DNA of 64,000 bases from Pogonophryne albipinna (lineage: Eukaryota > Chordata > Actinopteri > Perciformes > Artedidraconidae). Location of the stretch: positions 10,551,112-10,615,111 of the forward strand of contig CM053253.1 in the NCBI GenBank assembly GCA_028583405.1. Direction: 5' to 3'. Positions 61,635 through 64,000 of this stretch are shown here, in pieces. Within the stretch, counting starts at the first letter, position 1. Every line of letters begins with the position of its first letter. The translations under genes were made by a program, and so were the position numbers. The notes below the pieces were generated by a model. It did no database searches. It had not been told where the DNA came from and saw only the letters and a list, made by a program, of their open reading frames with translations.

Positions 61635-61772
61635 CCCAGAACAAATTACAATAACTTCCCTTCTAAAAGGGGTAAATTAATAATCTTTTTTCTCAAAGCA
61701 ATGACAAACCTGTGAGTTGGATGTAGAAAAGGCAGAATCAATATAGATTTTTTTTATTTTAAAGTAAATTCA

Positions 61773-63917
61773 GATTGAACATAGTAAACATTTTTAAATT
61801 ATAGTGTCCGTCCAAAAATAAACCATTACTTATAGTGAAAACCACCCTTGAATGATGGGATAGTAGACTAAAAGTTTTAGGAATCCAAACTATAACATAT
61901 AATAAGTACCCTGTATCAAGATTGATGCAAACAAGTGACATTTGACCTTTTTAGAGAGATTTAGCAAGAAAAAAACACCTCTGGGGTCATTTGGGTATAG
62001 AAATGGGTATATTTGCTGTGTCTCTGAACCCATTGGTCGATTTTGATGATTGACATCTCTTTTGAACCGTTAGAGCCAATAGAATCGAAGGGGGATTTCT
62101 GTACACACATTTACATTTACACAAGTTACCATTGAGAAATGAGAACTATGGACACGCAGTTTGCCCAAAGCGAAACCTATTTTACGCTCTGAAATCTAAA
62201 AACTGAAAACTATAATTTATTGCTGATGGATTATCAGTAATCATTTCAAAGTGACACAGACACATTGGATTAACCTATGGATTAACCTTCAGCAGCGTTT
62301 TTATCGTTTTAATGCCATTGAAGACAACTTTTGATCATAAAACAACAAAGGTAAGACATATTGCCGTGTTGGCTACCTAATGCTACGTGGTGTGATGTCT
62401 TTGTTAGCTTCTAATGTCGCGAGTTTGGATCGATCAGTAATGATACTAATACCTGTCGAATCTGTGCAATCTCAGTTTGCTAATCGATATCTTGTTTGTG
62501 CAGATACGATAAGTAATAAGGGTAAGGTAACGTGAGTTCTGTGCTAAGTGTGTTAGCATTTTTTCGCTCAGGGCTAATTCAGAGCCTTTATTATTACCCT
62601 TATGTTTCGTTTTGCTAAAAATGGTTAATATTTTCTGATAGCTGAGTTTCTTCCTGTTAAGTGGGTATGACACATTAATAGGTTTTTAAATGTTAAGAAG
62701 CCCTCAGAGGCTGTTTCTTGCAGATGTTGTGATTTTTCCCCCGTCGGCGGAGGAATGGGGCTTAACATTCAGTTTCCTGCTGGAAAATGAATCCTCCTTT
62801 GTGCAAACAGAGAGGCGTTTAAAAGCCAATTCTGTGTCTCAATGTACAATACAGTAGAAAGTAGACTGAAATGGTAAGATAATCGTGTCAACAAATTGGT
62901 TTCCATATTACTTGGAGAGCATTTACTTAAAAATAAATACCTAATATGCTATTTGTGGCAGCTGTTACTACCAGCCAAAGCTTTCACCAGGCATATTAAA
63001 GGTTATGATATTTTATTTGACATCACAAAATAAGACACTCAGACACTACAAGCCCCAGCATCCTCTTTAAGAATGTGTGTGAATGGGTGAATGCTGACTT
63101 TGAAGGGCTTTGAAGAGCCGTAAAGACTGAGTAAAGCGATATATAGTAAATACAGTCCATGATTCTGAATCCTACCAGCCTAAGTAGTACATACCTTTAT
63201 ATATACAGTCTATGGTACATACACATGGATAAATGGAAAGCCACACCTAAAGAAGAGGCATGTCTTCTTTCCCCTGCCATTAACTTAGGGCAGCATCATA
63301 TTGGAATTGGAATTTCTTTTGATGAGAAGAAAACAAAAACATTTTTTAAGTTCATTTAACTAGACTTAACTTTTTGTCACTTGTTGATTTTTTACCCATC
63401 TGTATCTCTTTAAATACTTTAAAGAAGACACATTATGTATTTTGTGCTATTACTGTGACATATTTACATGCTTTAATGTGTAAAAGTGCTATATTTTTCT
63501 CATACTTTCCTGTGCTGCAGCTCCTCTTTTGCTCTGATTAGTTAGCTAGCCGGCTCTGTTGTAACCGCTTAGAGATATCCGGCCCTTAGCCCATCACTTT
63601 CAATGTGTTGGAGCACTTGCCAATAGAAGCACGAGTGTTACTTAATAATGTGATGGAAGAAAAACAAAGGAGTTCACTCAGCGATTCAGGCAAGGGGGGG
63701 GGAGTGTGTTGAGAGAAACTCCCTCTGGCATGAACTTTGGTGTTTCAGCCTCTAACACTACATGAAAGTGTAAACCCCCCATTTGATGTATAACTTTTTT
63801 CCCATTGGGCTTACCCTGTTCCTTCACAGTGAGAATAACAAGTAAAGTGTTGTGCACTCAGTATACAAATTTAACCAAATAAAAGAAGCCTTTCTGTTTA
63901 ATGCATCATATATTTAT
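61773..63917. other. Intergenic DNA before the partial chitinase
   Basis: AT-rich sequence with no exon supported. It includes the 3' flank of the chitinase at the window end. Confidence 0.4.
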
Positions 63918-64000
63918 TTAAGGCCAGTCGCAGCAGTTACATTTTTCACTGAAAATGAGATTAGCTGGGCAATGCTGAAGGAATGTTCTTCCCTGGAAAC
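63918..64000 (-). CDS. Chitinase, 3' end only (chitin-binding domain)
   Basis: On the minus strand the last 83 bp read FQGRTFLQHCPANLIFSEKC followed by NCCDWP and TAA (63918-63920). This is the end of a CBM14 domain, aligned with [20 protein letters not shown] of chitinase 1 and the [18 protein letters not shown] end of copy B. The rest of the gene lies beyond the window. It is clearly diverged from A and B, so it is a separate locus and not a third copy of the same duplication. Confidence 0.85.
   Translation of the reverse strand, partial: FQGRTFLQHCPANLIFSEKCNCCDWP

Larger units (their letters stand above)
54194..61772. repeat. Tandem segmental duplication, unit B (about 7.58 kb)
   Basis: Second, head-to-tail copy of unit A. 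It ends in the same TAAAGTAAATTCA string that ends unit A at 54193, which marks the junctions. The shorter length is mainly due to the 411-bp segment at 55741-56151 in place of 1098 bp in A. Confidence 0.95.

Noticed and set aside
63913..63918. AATAAA on the minus strand directly at the stop of the partial chitinase
   Set aside because: It overlaps the stop region by position and is too close to act as the usual poly(A) signal.

Overview
The window is vertebrate genomic DNA, almost certainly from a ray-finned (teleost) fish. Genes are split into many short exons with GT-AG introns. The intergenic DNA carries hAT miniature elements with 8-bp target duplications, a tRNA-derived SINE, LINE 3' tails and an LTR element that match teleost repeat families. 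All gene models were assembled by hand from exon homology and splice sites; there is no transcript evidence.

Layout. (1) 0.9-4.3 kb, plus strand: an intact family-18 acidic chitinase. (2) 4.9-7.7 kb, minus: mfsd4a, a 12-helix MFS transporter, tail-to-tail with the chitinase. (3) 7.7-21.5 kb: a long gene-free stretch with a miR-135 hairpin at 17.59-17.66 kb, a hAT MITE, a SINE fragment and a LINE tail. (4) 21.6-26.3 kb, plus: a LAP2/thymopoietin-family LEM-domain gene, probably lemd1. (5) 27.0-31.0 kb, plus: pm20d1. The set mfsd4a, mir-135, lemd1 and pm20d1 matches the gene content of human 1q32.1. (6) 31-36.6 kb: repeats. (7) 36.6-43 kb, minus: a decayed chitinase pseudogene interrupted inside exon 5 by a young 3.76-kb LTR element. 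The element has 399/400-bp LTRs, a GTTTA target duplication and no visible reverse transcriptase; its interior is built from five unrelated minisatellite arrays. (8) 45.9-61.8 kb: a recent tandem segmental duplication (8.28 kb and 7.58 kb units). Each unit carries one complete minus-strand chitinase (copies A and B) and two hAT elements that inserted before the duplication. (9) At 63.9 kb the 3' end of another minus-strand chitinase runs off the window.

There are therefore five chitinase loci: three complete, one dead and one partial. In the intact ones a signal peptide, a GH18 barrel with DxxDxDxE and a C-terminal CBM14-type chitin-binding domain predict secreted chitin-degrading enzymes, as in fish stomach. 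The most interesting signals are the minisatellite-filled LTR element in the pseudogene, the layered decay of that pseudogene, divergence between the near-identical copies A and B (a lost terminal Trp in A, and non-homologous segments at one breakpoint), a shared active-site Trp-to-Gly change in A and B, and the miR-135 hairpin about 4 kb upstream of the LEM gene.
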